Below, piece by piece: positions 12,878 through 20,709 of a DNA stretch of 25,155 nt; position 1 is the first letter of the stretch; every line of letters begins with the position of its first letter. The stretch covers positions 1 to 25,155 of the forward strand of contig JAPUKX010000237.1 of NCBI GenBank assembly GCA_027295435.1. The letters run 5' to 3'. Under the pieces are notes generated by a model that was not told where the DNA came from, did not search any database, and saw only the letters and a program-made list of their open reading frames with translations. Made by a program: the position numbers and the translations under genes. The DNA comes from Planctomycetota bacterium (GTDB lineage: Bacteria > Planctomycetota > Phycisphaerae > Phycisphaerales > SM1A02).

Positions 12878-13654
12878 TTAGGCTACCCGACCGAGTGTGT
12901 TGACGGCCTGGCCCATGAGGTGATCGTGGTACTGCATCATCTTGATGTTGCCCTGCGCTGCCTTGGTCGCGCTGATCATGGCGTTCAGAGCCATGATCGG
13001 GTCCACAGCGCTGGCCTCGAGGTGCCCCTGAACCAGCCGTCCCCCGGCCGGGGCACGTTCAGTTGGGCCGGAAGAACTCAGGCGCAGCAGGTTGTCGCCG
13101 ACCTTGGTCAATCTGGTCGGATCCGCAGGCGAGGTGATCTGAATCGTGGCTCGGACCTGGCCGTCCTGGATGACCTCGCCGGTCGATTTGATTTCAACCT
13201 TGGCTGCACCATCCAGCCGAATGGGTTGATCGTTGACATCCAACACCCGCATGCCCGTCGCGCCCAGGATGAGCTCGCCATTGGCGTTGAGAGTCAGCCG
13301 GCCGTCTCGGGTCAATCGGATTGACTCGTTGCCGGTGCCGGAGGTGGTGCGGACGACGAGGAACCCGTCACCGTCGATGGCCAGATCCAGGTCGTTGCCG
13401 GTCTCCAAGAGGTTGCCCTGGCGCAAGCTCAGGTATGTCGGGTTGGCCGCTTGTCCGCCTCCGAGCTGCTCCAGCAGCCAATGCGGCTCGATGGGCAGGG
13501 CAGCCTCCTGGCGCTCCGGCAGGCGTTGACGGGTATAGACGGTGTCGGGTTTGAAGCCCACCGTGTTGACGTTGGCTAGGTTGTTTGCGAGGACGTCCTG
13601 GCGATGCAGGTTGGTGATGACGCCGGCGGCGGAAAGATACAGCCCGTAGTTCAT
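12878..13654 (-). CDS. flgF: Flagellar basal-body rod protein FlgF
   Basis: A 258-residue flagellar rod subunit of the FlgF/FlgG family. The N-terminus has MNYGLYLSAAGVITN and the rod signature NNLANVNTVGFKPDT. The central domain shows DLDLAIDGDGFLVV and LTRDGRLTLNANGELIL. The C-terminal region ends with MISATKAAQGNIKMMQYHDH. It is called FlgF because it precedes a clear FlgG and lacks the FlgG-type end; a second FlgG-like rod protein is the alternative. Its ATG overlaps the stop of the small upstream gene by four bases (13651-13654), so translation is probably coupled. Confidence 0.9.
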   Translation of the reverse strand: MNYGLYLSAAGVITNLHRQDVLANNLANVNTVGFKPDTVYTRQRLPERQEAALPIEPHWLLEQLGGGQAANPTYLSLRQGNLLETGNDLDLAIDGDGFLVVRTTSGTGNESIRLTRDGRLTLNANGELILGATGMRVLDVNDQPIRLDGAAKVEIKSTGEVIQDGQVRATIQITSPADPTRLTKVGDNLLRLSSSGPTERAPAGGRLVQGHLEASAVDPIMALNAMISATKAAQGNIKMMQYHDHLMGQAVNTLGRVA

Positions 13655-13869
13655 CTCGCGCTCTCCGGGACGGCCAATGCGCCAACGAGGTCTGGGTCTA
13701 CCTCGGTCGGCAGTCTCGCCGAGAGGATCAGGTGGGTTGAGACCGCCTCGCGGGCCAATCGGATCGTTTCCACGGCGAGCCGCATTGGCGGCCTCCGCCG
13801 GCCGTCGATGCCGATCCGCTCGCCGGGTCGTGGTGCTTGGTCGGTCACCTTGTGATTATGCTCCCGCAC
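13651..13869 (-). CDS. Small protein at the head of the flagellar operon
   Basis: A 72-residue soluble protein of unrecognised family. It starts at GTG 13869 with AAGGAG six bases upstream, and its stop overlaps the flgF start, so it is very probably real and co-translated with flgF. The N-terminal half is basic (PGERIGIDGRRRPP); the rest is likely helical (MRLAVETIRLAREAVSTHLI, then LPTEVDPDLVGAL). Position suggests a flagellar accessory role such as an export cofactor or regulator, but this is guilt by association only. A longer frame back to 14016 lacks a ribosome site. Confidence 0.65.
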   Translation of the reverse strand: MREHNHKVTDQAPRPGERIGIDGRRRPPMRLAVETIRLAREAVSTHLILSARLPTEVDPDLVGALAVPESAR

Positions 13870-14188
13870 CGGGCACTCCTTGCCGCTGTTGGTTGCACGG
13901 AGAAGCGATGGCAATCCGCGTGCCCGATGACGATGGAGGCGGGGATCCCGTAAGATCGCGTTCGTTTGGCCAGGAATGGCGGGCGCCCGAGCTGCCGGCT
14001 TGTCGGCCAGGCGCAACTCCTGCCATCGCTGCGCAAGTGACGACGAGCGAACCGCTTGGCTTGGAGTGGAGTTTTCTGCGGCCCAGCCCGAAGCCCGGTC
14101 GATATCTTCGAATCGTGTCGGGCCGTGTTATGGACGACTCCCCAAGGCGCCGCGGTTGGACCCTTTCCTGCGGTTTGGGTATTGGTGA
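13870..14188. other. Gene-free stretch of about 320 bases between the flagellar operon and xer gene
   Basis: This is the divergent spacer between the flagellar operon (minus) and the recombinase (plus). Long open frames on both strands cross it (for example 13677-14378 plus and 13856-14428 minus), but they lie antisense to better genes and lack ribosome sites. The clear signal is the sigma-54-like element at 13911-13925. No promoter for the recombinase was identified. Confidence 0.45.
13911..13925 (-). promoter_or_regulatory. Sigma-54 (RpoN) -24/-12 promoter for the flagellar operon
   Basis: The minus strand reads GGGCACGCGGATTGC. The consensus is TGGCACG-N4-TTGC, so only the first base differs within the specified core, and the GG-to-GC spacing is the required 10 bases. 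It would start transcription near 13899, about 30 bases before the GTG of the first gene, leaving room for its AAGGAG site. Control of rod genes by RpoN is known in several flagellated phyla. No enhancer-binding-protein site was identified. Confidence 0.6.
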
Positions 14189-15106
14189 ATGGATATTCCC
14201 TGCCCCTTCGCGCAACCGCTGCGTGAGTTTCTCGCCTATTTGCGGGTCGAGGCCGCCTTGGCTCCGGCGACCCTTGATGCGTACAGCCGAGATCTGGGGG
14301 ATCTGCTGGCGGACCTTCGGCGCCATGGCGTCGACGGGCCAAAAGCCGTTGGGCCCGAGCATCTTGCGCAGCATCTGAGGCGCCTCCATCGAGATCGCAA
14401 GTTGCAACCGGCGTCGATTATCCGGCACCTGGCGTCGATCCGCGTGTTCTTTCGGTATCTGTCCGCCAACGGCTTGGTCGAGGACAATCCTGCCCGCTTA
14501 CTGGAAACACCGATGCGTTGGAAGCGGTTGCCTGGGGTGCTCTCGCCGAAGAAGATGAGGACGCTGCTGGCCGCCCCGTCGCCCCAACACGGCCGGCTCT
14601 GGCTGCGCGATAAGGCGATGCTCGAGCTCATGTACGCGGCCGGTCTTCGAGCTTCCGAGGTCGCAACGCTCGCGGTCAACGAGTACAACGCGATCCTCGG
14701 CGTGCTCATCGTCACCGGCAAGGGAAGGCGGCAGCGATTGGTCCCGATTGGCAAGCCGGCTCAAGGCTGGACCGATCGCTACTTGGCCGAGCTTCGGCCG
14801 CAGCTTGCGCGATTCGATGATCGCCGCGATGAGGATCACCTGTTGCTGTCGCACACCGGCCGGCCTCTGGAGCGGGTGGCGGTCTGGCAGATCGTTCGCC
14901 GCAACGCGCAGCTCGCCGGGCTGGGTGAGACTTATCCGCACATGCTCCGCCACAGCTTCGCTACGCATCTGCTTGCCGGCGGAGCTGATCTCCGCACCGT
15001 ACAGGAGCTCTTGGGCCACGCCGACATTTCGACGACACAGGTCTACACGCACGTGGACCACTCCCGCCTGCGTGACGTGGTGCGAAAACACCATCCGCGA
15101 CCGTAG
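14189..15106 (+). CDS. Tyrosine recombinase XerC/XerD family
   Basis: A 305-residue site-specific recombinase, probably for chromosome dimer resolution at dif. The N-terminal SAM-like core-binding domain covers about residues 5-100 (LREFLAYLRVEAALAPATLD, then SIIRHLASIRVFFRYL). The catalytic domain has R154 (AAGLRASE), K178 (TGKGRR), H251 and R254 (HMLRHSFATHLL), H277 (LLGHADIST) and the nucleophile Y286 (TQVYTHVD); all six key residues are present. Size and motifs are those of housekeeping Xer proteins rather than phage integrases. Whether it is the XerC or XerD partner cannot be settled from sequence alone, and no second recombinase lies nearby. The start is ATG 14189. Confidence 0.92.
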   Translation: MDIPCPFAQPLREFLAYLRVEAALAPATLDAYSRDLGDLLADLRRHGVDGPKAVGPEHLAQHLRRLHRDRKLQPASIIRHLASIRVFFRYLSANGLVEDNPARLLETPMRWKRLPGVLSPKKMRTLLAAPSPQHGRLWLRDKAMLELMYAAGLRASEVATLAVNEYNAILGVLIVTGKGRRQRLVPIGKPAQGWTDRYLAELRPQLARFDDRRDEDHLLLSHTGRPLERVAVWQIVRRNAQLAGLGETYPHMLRHSFATHLLAGGADLRTVQELLGHADISTTQVYTHVDHSRLRDVVRKHHPRP

Positions 15107-15119
15107 ACCGTCTCCGACG

Positions 15120-15650
15120 TTAGTTGTCGGTTTGCAGGTCTGGAGCGATGAAAGTTGGCTGGACGAGTGGAGCTGCTGGATCAACAATACGGATGGCACC
15201 CAAGAGGGGCCCACCGGACCAACGGCGCGAATTGGGATCAAGCCAGCGCTGGATGGATGCGAAAGGTTCCAGTTGCGAAACTGAATAGTTTGTGGGCTCT
15301 TTGCCCCCACCACTTCGGTAGAAGCCAAACGCGCTACCGGCAAAGAGGACGCCGGCAGCAATTCGTCCGACGAGCCCGGCCAGCTTCCGACGAATGGCGC
15401 GCAATCCGACCGGGCAATCCTGAGTAAGAATCGTGCCGTCGCTGCGTCGATGGATCCTGCCGCAGAGTCTGCCTTCCTTTTCTCGAATGAGCCGCACGGC
15501 TTCCTGCTCGGTCATTGCGGAGAGGTTGTATACGTTGAGCTTGCATTGACAGCAGAACCGTACCCGATCGTCACCGCTCATATTCTGCCAAGAGGCGGGA
15601 CAGGCAGAGGCGATGCGGACCTGCTGAAGGAGACTCACGTTTGCACTCAC
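15120..15650 (-). CDS. Cys-rich cytosolic domain plus one membrane helix, conserved hypothetical
   Basis: A 176-residue protein. Its N-terminal part matches a small Cys-rich domain I recall from planctomycetes and other bacteria: CPASWQNMSGDDRVRFC, C-x-C, NVYNLSAMTEQEA, GRLC, then RSDGTILTQDCPVGLRA. C17, C33, C36, C63 and C79 could bind metal or form a redox centre. A single membrane helix follows at about 91-111, then a proline-rich tail. Function is not known. The GTG at 15650 is chosen because GGAG lies seven bases before it; the frame continues upstream to 15755 but that part does not look like protein. Confidence 0.7.
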   Translation of the reverse strand: MSANVSLLQQVRIASACPASWQNMSGDDRVRFCCQCKLNVYNLSAMTEQEAVRLIREKEGRLCGRIHRRSDGTILTQDCPVGLRAIRRKLAGLVGRIAAGVLFAGSAFGFYRSGGGKEPTNYSVSQLEPFASIQRWLDPNSRRWSGGPLLGAIRIVDPAAPLVQPTFIAPDLQTDN

Positions 15651-15793
15651 TGTTGAACTCCACGGCCACTGCTGGGCCACGCGCAATGAGACGCTTGACA
15701 GGGTTGATTGTTTCCGGAGAGTTGTACCTATCGCATCGAGCGCATGTTCCGGCACCCCGCCGTACGGTCAGTAGTCGGGAAGAGGCTTGGGAG

Positions 15794-16078
15794 CTAGAGG
15801 TACCAGGAGATCAGCCAGATGGTTCCCGCTTGACTCAGGATCATGACGGCCGTCCATAGACCGGCGCGCCACCATTGCCCCGCGGGTGATCGGCGCAGAA
15901 ACCGCGAGCGTCGTTTGGAGAGGACTGTCAGGGCCACCGCATAGGCCAGAGTCATCGCCCAGAGCCCACCGAGGGCTATCCAGTCCTCGAGGCCCCAGAA
16001 CGCCGATCGCTGGGCTCCGATGCTGGCAATGATGGCCAGGATGCCGGTAAAACCCATGGGGATCGCCACCGCCAGCAC
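15794..16078 (-). pseudogene. Membrane half of a zinc-ribbon protein, after in-frame TGA
   Basis: 94 residues with three hydrophobic segments (AIPMGFTGILAIIASI, WIALGGLWAMTLAYAVALTV, then AGLWTAVMILSQAGTIWLI). The frame is the same as the zinc-ribbon ORF at 16079-16261 and is separated from it only by a TGA; the next codon is GTG. No ribosome site precedes that GTG, although re-initiation at the stop is possible. Taken together the two pieces look like one ~155-residue planctomycete-type 'CPxCxYNLRGL' membrane protein. Confidence 0.55.
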
Positions 16079-16261
16079 TCACAGCAGCCATGGTCCGAGC
16101 TTCAGATCGATCGATCCGACGCGCAAGTCAAGCCGGACCCCGCATTCCGGGCAGGTTGTGCTGCCGAGGCCCCGCAGGTTGTATCTGCAGACCGGGCAGG
16201 GAACATCGCGATCGGTAAGAAACACACGTAGCACTTCCTCTTGGGGCTGGGGCATAGTCAT
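16079..16261 (-). CDS. Zinc-ribbon N-terminal half, interrupted gene
   Basis: 60 residues containing a four-cysteine ribbon: CPVCRYNLRGLGSTTCPECG (C22, C25, C36, C39 or close). It ends at a TGA (16079-16081) directly before a hydrophobic continuation in the same frame. Similar ribbons fused to 3-4 membrane helices are, as far as I recall, common in Planctomycetes. The piece could be functional alone, the first half of a split gene, or part of a pseudogene. A sequencing error at the TGA is also possible. Confidence 0.55.
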   Translation of the reverse strand: MTMPQPQEEVLRVFLTDRDVPCPVCRYNLRGLGSTTCPECGVRLDLRVGSIDLKLGPWLL

Positions 16262-16414
16262 TCGGCACGTTGTTTCGTGGCTACGGAAAGATCAGATGAG
16301 CGGGCGAGGGTGCACGATCCTACCGATTGCCGCGCCTCCCATGAAATGGCCCGACGTCCAACTGGCAGAGGTGTTCCGAATTGACAGGTCCTCACTCTGG
16401 GGCATCATGGGGTT

Positions 16415-17944
16415 ATGGCAGCCGAGCCTGACCCGTGCGTGGTGGTGATCTTTGGAGCCTCCGGCGATCTGACGTCGCGCAAGCTGATCCCGGCCCTGTA
16501 CGAGCAGGCGGCCGCGGGGGCGCTGCCCAGGTCCACCTGTGTGTTGGGTGTCAGCCGCACCCAGATGAGCGATGACGACTGGCGGGACAAGCTCCAGCCA
16601 TGCGTGAAGCGGCATGCCAAGCGCTTCGATGCGGACGCGTGGGCCGATTTCGCCCGACGCATCTACTATTTTCCCGGCAGCGCGACCCGTGCCGAGATCT
16701 ATCCCCAGTTGGCCCAGCGCATCACTTCTCTGTCGCAGCAGCATGGCGGTGGGGACAACATCCTTTTCTACCTCGCGGTGGCTCCGTCGCTGTACGTTCC
16801 GATTATCGAGCGCATTGAAGCCTCCTGCCTGGTGGCGGAGGGACGGCGATGGTGCACCATTGACCGCGACAAGATGCCCTGGCAGCGAATCATCGTCGAG
16901 AAGCCCTTCGGCTGCGATCTCGAATCAGCGCAATCTCTGAACCGGGCACTGGGCCGGGTTTTCGAAGAGGACGCGATCTATCGGATCGACCATTATCTGG
17001 GCAAGGAACTGGTCCAGAGTTTGCTGGTGTTCCGTTTCGCCAACACCATCTTCGAGCCACTGTGGAACCATAGGTACATCGATCACGTGCAGATCACCGC
17101 CGCTGAGACGGTCGGCGTCGAGCATCGCGCCCGATACTACGACGAGGTGGGGGCGATTCGTGACATGATCCAGTCACACCTGCTACAGGTGTTGGCACTG
17201 GTAGCGATGGAGCCACCCACGAGTTTCACCAGCCATCACATTCGCCAGGAGAAGATCAAGGTCCTCGACGCGATCGAAGCGGTGCCGACAGACCGGCTGC
17301 AAGACTCTGCCACGCTCGGACAGTATGCCGGTGACGATGCGGAGCCGGCTTATCACCTCAATCCGCGGGTTCCTACAGGGACCACGACAGAAACCTTTGC
17401 CGCGATCGCCTTGCGGTTTGACAACTGGCGCTGGGCGGGGGTGCCCTTCTACATTCGCACCGGCAAGCGGATGGCGGCCAAGCGAACCGAGATCGTCGTC
17501 CAATTCAAGCAGCCACCGGCCAACCTGTTCAAGCGCACCGATCAATTCACCGCGGGCGGTCCTCGGCCAGCGAATCAAATCATCATTGAGATCTCGCCAG
17601 GCGGTGGTGTGAGTCTTCGGTTCCAAGGAAAGGTGCCCGGAAGCGGTGTTCGCCTCGACACGGTGGCCATGGATTTCGACTTCGCCAAACGATTCGGGAC
17701 CGAACCGGTGGAAGCCTACGGGCCACTCATCCTCGACGCCATGCGCGGCGATCAGACGCTGTACCAGCACCGCTACGAAGTCGAAGCCGCCTGGCAGGCC
17801 GTAATGCCACTGCTCGGGCCGCAAGCGCAGACGCTCCGCGGCAACATCCACGCCAACTACCAATCGGGCAGTTGGGGCCCGCCAGAGGCGGACGAACTGT
17901 TGGCAGCCCACGGGCGCACCTGGCACAACGCACCGCTGGATTGA
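16415..17944 (+). CDS. zwf: Glucose-6-phosphate 1-dehydrogenase
   Basis: A 509-residue cytosolic enzyme that oxidises glucose-6-phosphate with NADP+ (or NAD+) to 6-phosphogluconolactone, the entry to the oxidative pentose-phosphate or Entner-Doudoroff route. The coenzyme loop GASGDLTSRKL is at 14-24, EKPFG at 162-166 and the active-site signature RIDHYLGKE at 190-198. A YYDEVGAIRDMIQSH segment should hold the catalytic-base histidine. FYIRTGKRM and the C-terminal GDQTLYQHRYEVEAAW complete the family pattern. Length is typical. No pgl, gnd or edd lies beside it. ATG 16415 puts the coenzyme loop at its usual distance from the N-terminus. Confidence 0.97.
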   Translation: MAAEPDPCVVVIFGASGDLTSRKLIPALYEQAAAGALPRSTCVLGVSRTQMSDDDWRDKLQPCVKRHAKRFDADAWADFARRIYYFPGSATRAEIYPQLAQRITSLSQQHGGGDNILFYLAVAPSLYVPIIERIEASCLVAEGRRWCTIDRDKMPWQRIIVEKPFGCDLESAQSLNRALGRVFEEDAIYRIDHYLGKELVQSLLVFRFANTIFEPLWNHRYIDHVQITAAETVGVEHRARYYDEVGAIRDMIQSHLLQVLALVAMEPPTSFTSHHIRQEKIKVLDAIEAVPTDRLQDSATLGQYAGDDAEPAYHLNPRVPTGTTTETFAAIALRFDNWRWAGVPFYIRTGKRMAAKRTEIVVQFKQPPANLFKRTDQFTAGGPRPANQIIIEISPGGGVSLRFQGKVPGSGVRLDTVAMDFDFAKRFGTEPVEAYGPLILDAMRGDQTLYQHRYEVEAAWQAVMPLLGPQAQTLRGNIHANYQSGSWGPPEADELLAAHGRTWHNAPLD

Positions 17945-18034
17945 TTCTGTTGAGCTCAAGGGCGCACACCGCACCCTACCGCTCGACCATCATCGCCGAT
18001 GATGCTATGGTCAGCGCCAATCCGCGACCTGCTT

Positions 18035-18580
18035 ATGACTGAATTCGACAAAGACCGCGTGTATGAGATCAAACGGCCGGATAAGAAGCTGCTGATGCTT
18101 TATATGATGCGGTGCGCGCTGGCCGGGCCGGCGTTTCCGTTGGTGTTTCTGCCGTGCTACTTCAAATACGAGACGCTCCGTTATCGCTTCGATGATGAAG
18201 GGATCTCGATGTCATGGGGGTTATTGTGGCGGCGGGAAATCTTCCTCACCTACGCCCGCATCCAGGACATCCACCTGTCGCGCGGCCTCTTCGAGCGATG
18301 GCTTGGCCTGGGAACGATTCACATTCAGACGGCATCCGGCAGCGCCTCTGCGGAGATGGCCGTCGTGGGGCTGTCCGAGTACAAAGCGGTGCGGGATTTC
18401 CTCTATTTGAAGATGCGCGGCGCGCGGTTTGGTGAAAACCAAACAGGGCCCACTGCAGATGACACGTACACCTCGGAGGTAGAGGCGGCCGGCGACGCCG
18501 GCGATGCCCTCGAACTGCTCACGGAAATCCGCGATGAGATTCGGTCCCTGCGCCGGCGCTTCGAGGCCGGTGGAAAATGA
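18035..18580 (+). CDS. bPH2 (YdbS/YdbT-like) membrane protein, first of a pair
   Basis: A 181-residue protein. A short N-terminal part leads into a membrane hairpin (LLMLYMMRCALAGPAFPLVFL). A bacterial PH-like domain of the bPH_2 type follows: YETLRYRFDDEGISMSWGLL, then REIFLTYARIQDIHLSRGL, FERWLGLGTIHIQTASGS. The last 30 residues form a charged helix (LLTEIRDEIRSLRRRFE), which also occurs at the end of the next protein. Its stop overlaps the next start (ATGA, 18577-18580), so the two are probably made together and may interact through these helices. ATG 18035 is preferred; ATG 17999 or 18002 would add 11-12 residues. Function of the family is unknown; some members affect membrane or envelope stress. 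Confidence 0.8.
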   Translation: MTEFDKDRVYEIKRPDKKLLMLYMMRCALAGPAFPLVFLPCYFKYETLRYRFDDEGISMSWGLLWRREIFLTYARIQDIHLSRGLFERWLGLGTIHIQTASGSASAEMAVVGLSEYKAVRDFLYLKMRGARFGENQTGPTADDTYTSEVEAAGDAGDALELLTEIRDEIRSLRRRFEAGGK

Positions 18581-19323
18581 TCTACGAGAGATTCAAAGAT
18601 CGATTGCTAGATCTGCTCAAGGCCCCGAAGTGCCCGCCGGATCCCCCCGCCGGCTCGCCCCAGTCGGTGCAGATCTTTCGAGCTGCGCCGAATTTCCTGA
18701 AGCTCCAGGTGCTGATGTGGGGGATTGGCTTTGCCGTCGGCCTGATTGGCGAGATTGCGTTCGTTGTTGTCGGGCACACAAAGGATGGGGACTGGCTCGA
18801 ACTCGGGCTCGGCTACGCTGTTTTCGCGTTCACGCTGCTCGCAACGGTGGTCAAGTACTTTCTCATCCGTCTCGACTACGACATGCGCTACTACATCGTC
18901 ACGGACCGCAGCCTGCGGATACGGGAAGGGGCGCTCTTTATTCACGAATCCACGTTCACCTATGCCAACGTACAGAACCTCAGGATCCACCAGGGCCCGG
19001 TGGAACGTCTCTTGGGCCTGTCGAACCTGGTTGTGGAGACGGCCGGGGGCGCGGGGGCGGCGTCGCGGGAAAAGCGCGGCGAATCACCGTTTCGCCGCGG
19101 ACACCAGGGTGTGTTGCGGGGCGTCGCCAACGCCCGTGAGATTCGCGACCAGATTCTCAGCCTGCTCAAGCGGTACCGCGACGCGGGACTGGGCGACCCT
19201 GAGGATCGGCGCCGTGCAGTGCCGGCCCAACGGCTCCGCGAAGGTTTCTCGCCCGCAGCCCTGGCGCGTCTGCGCGAGATCCGCAACGAACTGCGGTCGC
19301 TGAGCGAGACGGTCGAGATCTGA
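18577..19323 (+). CDS. bPH2 membrane protein, second of a pair
   Basis: A 248-residue protein with two membrane segments at about 43-65 and 78-98. A bPH_2 domain follows: MRYYIVTDRSLRIREGALFI, then STFTYANVQNLRIHQGPVER and LLGLSNLVVETAGG. A basic insert of about 25 residues (REKRGESPFRRGHQG) interrupts the end of the domain. The C-terminal helix LARLREIRNELRSL echoes LLTEIRDEIRSL of the upstream protein. It overlaps the upstream gene by four bases, which supports coupled translation and a heteromeric complex. No enzymatic residues are evident. Confidence 0.82.
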   Translation: MIYERFKDRLLDLLKAPKCPPDPPAGSPQSVQIFRAAPNFLKLQVLMWGIGFAVGLIGEIAFVVVGHTKDGDWLELGLGYAVFAFTLLATVVKYFLIRLDYDMRYYIVTDRSLRIREGALFIHESTFTYANVQNLRIHQGPVERLLGLSNLVVETAGGAGAASREKRGESPFRRGHQGVLRGVANAREIRDQILSLLKRYRDAGLGDPEDRRRAVPAQRLREGFSPAALARLREIRNELRSLSETVEI

Positions 19324-19402
19324 CCTATGGGATGGGCCTCGTGAATCCGAGGTTGGCCATATCTGGTAAACTATCGCACCTGAGGTGAGCGGCCTGACTG
19401 TC

Positions 19403-19831
19403 ATGTGCCATCGCAATTCCATCATGGTTTTCGTGCTCATGGCCCTTGCTCTTGGTTGTGAGGCGCTGCAATACGACCTGACCAAGGCGACGAGGCCGTA
19501 TCCGATTGATCTGCGCCGGGCAGAAGCGGTAGACATTCAGGTGTTCCGTGAGGGTAACTCTCTTGAGATAATCAACTCGACACCGCACTCTTACCGCGAT
19601 TTCGATCTCTGGATCAATCAGCGATATGTCCGGCATGTTGAGTTGATGGCGGCGGGCGAACTCATTCGCCTCTCGCTGGAGGAGTTCTATGACGAGCGGG
19701 GCGAGGTCTTCAATGCGGGCGGTCTATTGCGCACGCAGGAGCCGATGCCGGTGCGCCTCATCGAAATGCAACTGAGCGAGGATCGGCCATTGATTGGCCT
19801 GATTGCGATCCGAGCGGAGCCGGCGGAGTAA
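19403..19831 (+). CDS. Small predicted lipoprotein
   Basis: A 142-residue protein with a lipoprotein signal peptide: basic start (CHRNS), hydrophobic core (IMVFVLMALALG) and a lipobox LALG-C with the modified cysteine at C19. The mature part has no recognisable enzyme motif; it looks beta-rich (VDIQVFREGNSLEIINST) with a conserved-looking YRDFDLWINQRYVR segment. A family function is not known to me. ATG 19403 is chosen since it places the signal peptide correctly; a GTG at 19385 would add six residues. It follows the bPH2 pair by about 80 bases on the same strand, so co-transcription is possible. Confidence 0.75.
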   Translation: MCHRNSIMVFVLMALALGCEALQYDLTKATRPYPIDLRRAEAVDIQVFREGNSLEIINSTPHSYRDFDLWINQRYVRHVELMAAGELIRLSLEEFYDERGEVFNAGGLLRTQEPMPVRLIEMQLSEDRPLIGLIAIRAEPAE

Positions 19832-20007
19832 TGATATAGTCTCCGACCTCGTGCGGAACGCCACTACCATGGCCAGGGTGCCAATGATTCGCGGTGCCCA
19901 TGGTCGTTGGGCGTGAAGCTTTCTACGATGGAGCGAACCTGACTCTGCTTGTTAGCGGCAGCGACCGCCCTGCGTCCAGCGCTTTAGTTTCGTTTTTGGG
20001 GCCAGTT

Positions 20008-20622
20008 ATGCCTCAGATAACCCATGAACAGCGGCGCCGTCGCCGTGAGAAAATCGCCCAGGCTGTCGCATCCGGTCGCAGCGTATCCGCCGCCGTCAGA
20101 CAGTTTCGCGTCACCCGAAGTACGGTTTACCGCGCCTGCGCTGACCTTGGTCTGTCCTTTGAGCATGAGCAACGGCGGCAGCGTCGAGAGGCCATCGCCG
20201 TAGCCGTGGCGTCCGGTGCCAGCCGGGCCGCCGCCGCCAGACGGTTCGGGATCTCTCTAGGTACGGTTCACCGGGCCTGCACCGAACATGGGCTCTCAGC
20301 GCGCCGGGGCCGGCCTCCTGGACCGTCCGCTGGGGGCCGAGGGCTGGAGATCCTCGCAGCGCTCTTGAGCAACTCATTCGCCACCGACCGAGCGATCGCC
20401 GACACCTTCGGCGTAACGCGCCAGCGAGTGGACCAGATCAGGACTGAAGCCCGCAAGGCCGGCGTGCCCTTGGTGAACTGGCCGACAGCGCTGCACTTGC
20501 TGCATGATGTGAAGAACCACAAGTCAAGCGTCAGGATCAATCAGCTTGCCCGTCAGCTTCGCATCGATGAGGTAACGGCAAGGACAATCATCAGGACTGC
20601 GAAGCGGCTGGAACTGCTGTAG
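20008..20622 (+). CDS. Multi-helix-turn-helix DNA-binding protein
   Basis: A 204-residue basic protein built from successive HTH units with no catalytic domain. Residues about 7-50 and 54-97 are a tandem duplication (period 47 residues): EQRRRRREKIAQAVASG…RSTVYRACADLGLS, then EQRRQRREAIAVAVASG…GTVHRACTEHGLS. A third unit is at about 124-150 (DRAIADTFGVTRQRVDQIRT). A fourth is near the C-terminus (INQLARQLRIDEVTARTIIR). The first two resemble the Hin/resolvase or transposase-type HTH. A regulator, a nucleoid-type protein or a relic of a transposase N-terminus are possible. ATG 20008 is chosen because the first HTH starts just after it; the frame extends back to 19894 with unrelated sequence. 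It converges on thyX. Confidence 0.75.
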   Translation: MPQITHEQRRRRREKIAQAVASGRSVSAAVRQFRVTRSTVYRACADLGLSFEHEQRRQRREAIAVAVASGASRAAAARRFGISLGTVHRACTEHGLSARRGRPPGPSAGGRGLEILAALLSNSFATDRAIADTFGVTRQRVDQIRTEARKAGVPLVNWPTALHLLHDVKNHKSSVRINQLARQLRIDEVTARTIIRTAKRLELL

Positions 20623-20647
20623 GTCGCGGAAGTAGCCGTACCACGCG

Positions 20648-20659
20648 CGGCCTAGGCCG
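20648..20659. other. 12-bp perfect palindrome between convergent genes
   Basis: CGGCCTAGGCCG lies between the stops of the HTH gene and thyX. With no loop it is a poor hairpin; it could be a protein-binding site or part of a bidirectional terminator, but no T-tract is present on either side. Confidence 0.25.
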
Positions 20660-20709
20660 AGTTGGCGCAACGAGAGAGATATCCGCAGATGGCATCCGCG
20701 GTCTTGTAC

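Noticed and set aside
13677..14428. Overlapping long frames across the flagellar-xer spacer (plus 13677-14378, minus 13856-14428)
   Set aside because: They run antisense or out of frame to flgF, the 72-residue gene and the recombinase, lack ribosome sites and have low-complexity basic composition.
14189..15106. Xer-type recombinase as integrase of a mobile element
   Set aside because: No attachment-site repeats, cargo genes or phage genes flank it, and size and motifs fit housekeeping Xer. The nearest tRNA is 10 kb away without a duplicated end.
14498..15361. Minus-strand frame opposite the Xer recombinase
   Set aside because: The recombinase frame has all catalytic residues; the antisense frame has no family resemblance.
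16079..16081. In-frame TGA as a selenocysteine codon
   Set aside because: It sits at the start of a membrane helix with no redox context, and no SECIS-like hairpin was evident just after it.
16292..16744. Minus-strand frame opposite the start of zwf
   Set aside because: It overlaps the unmistakable G6PD coenzyme-binding region antisense and has no start signal.
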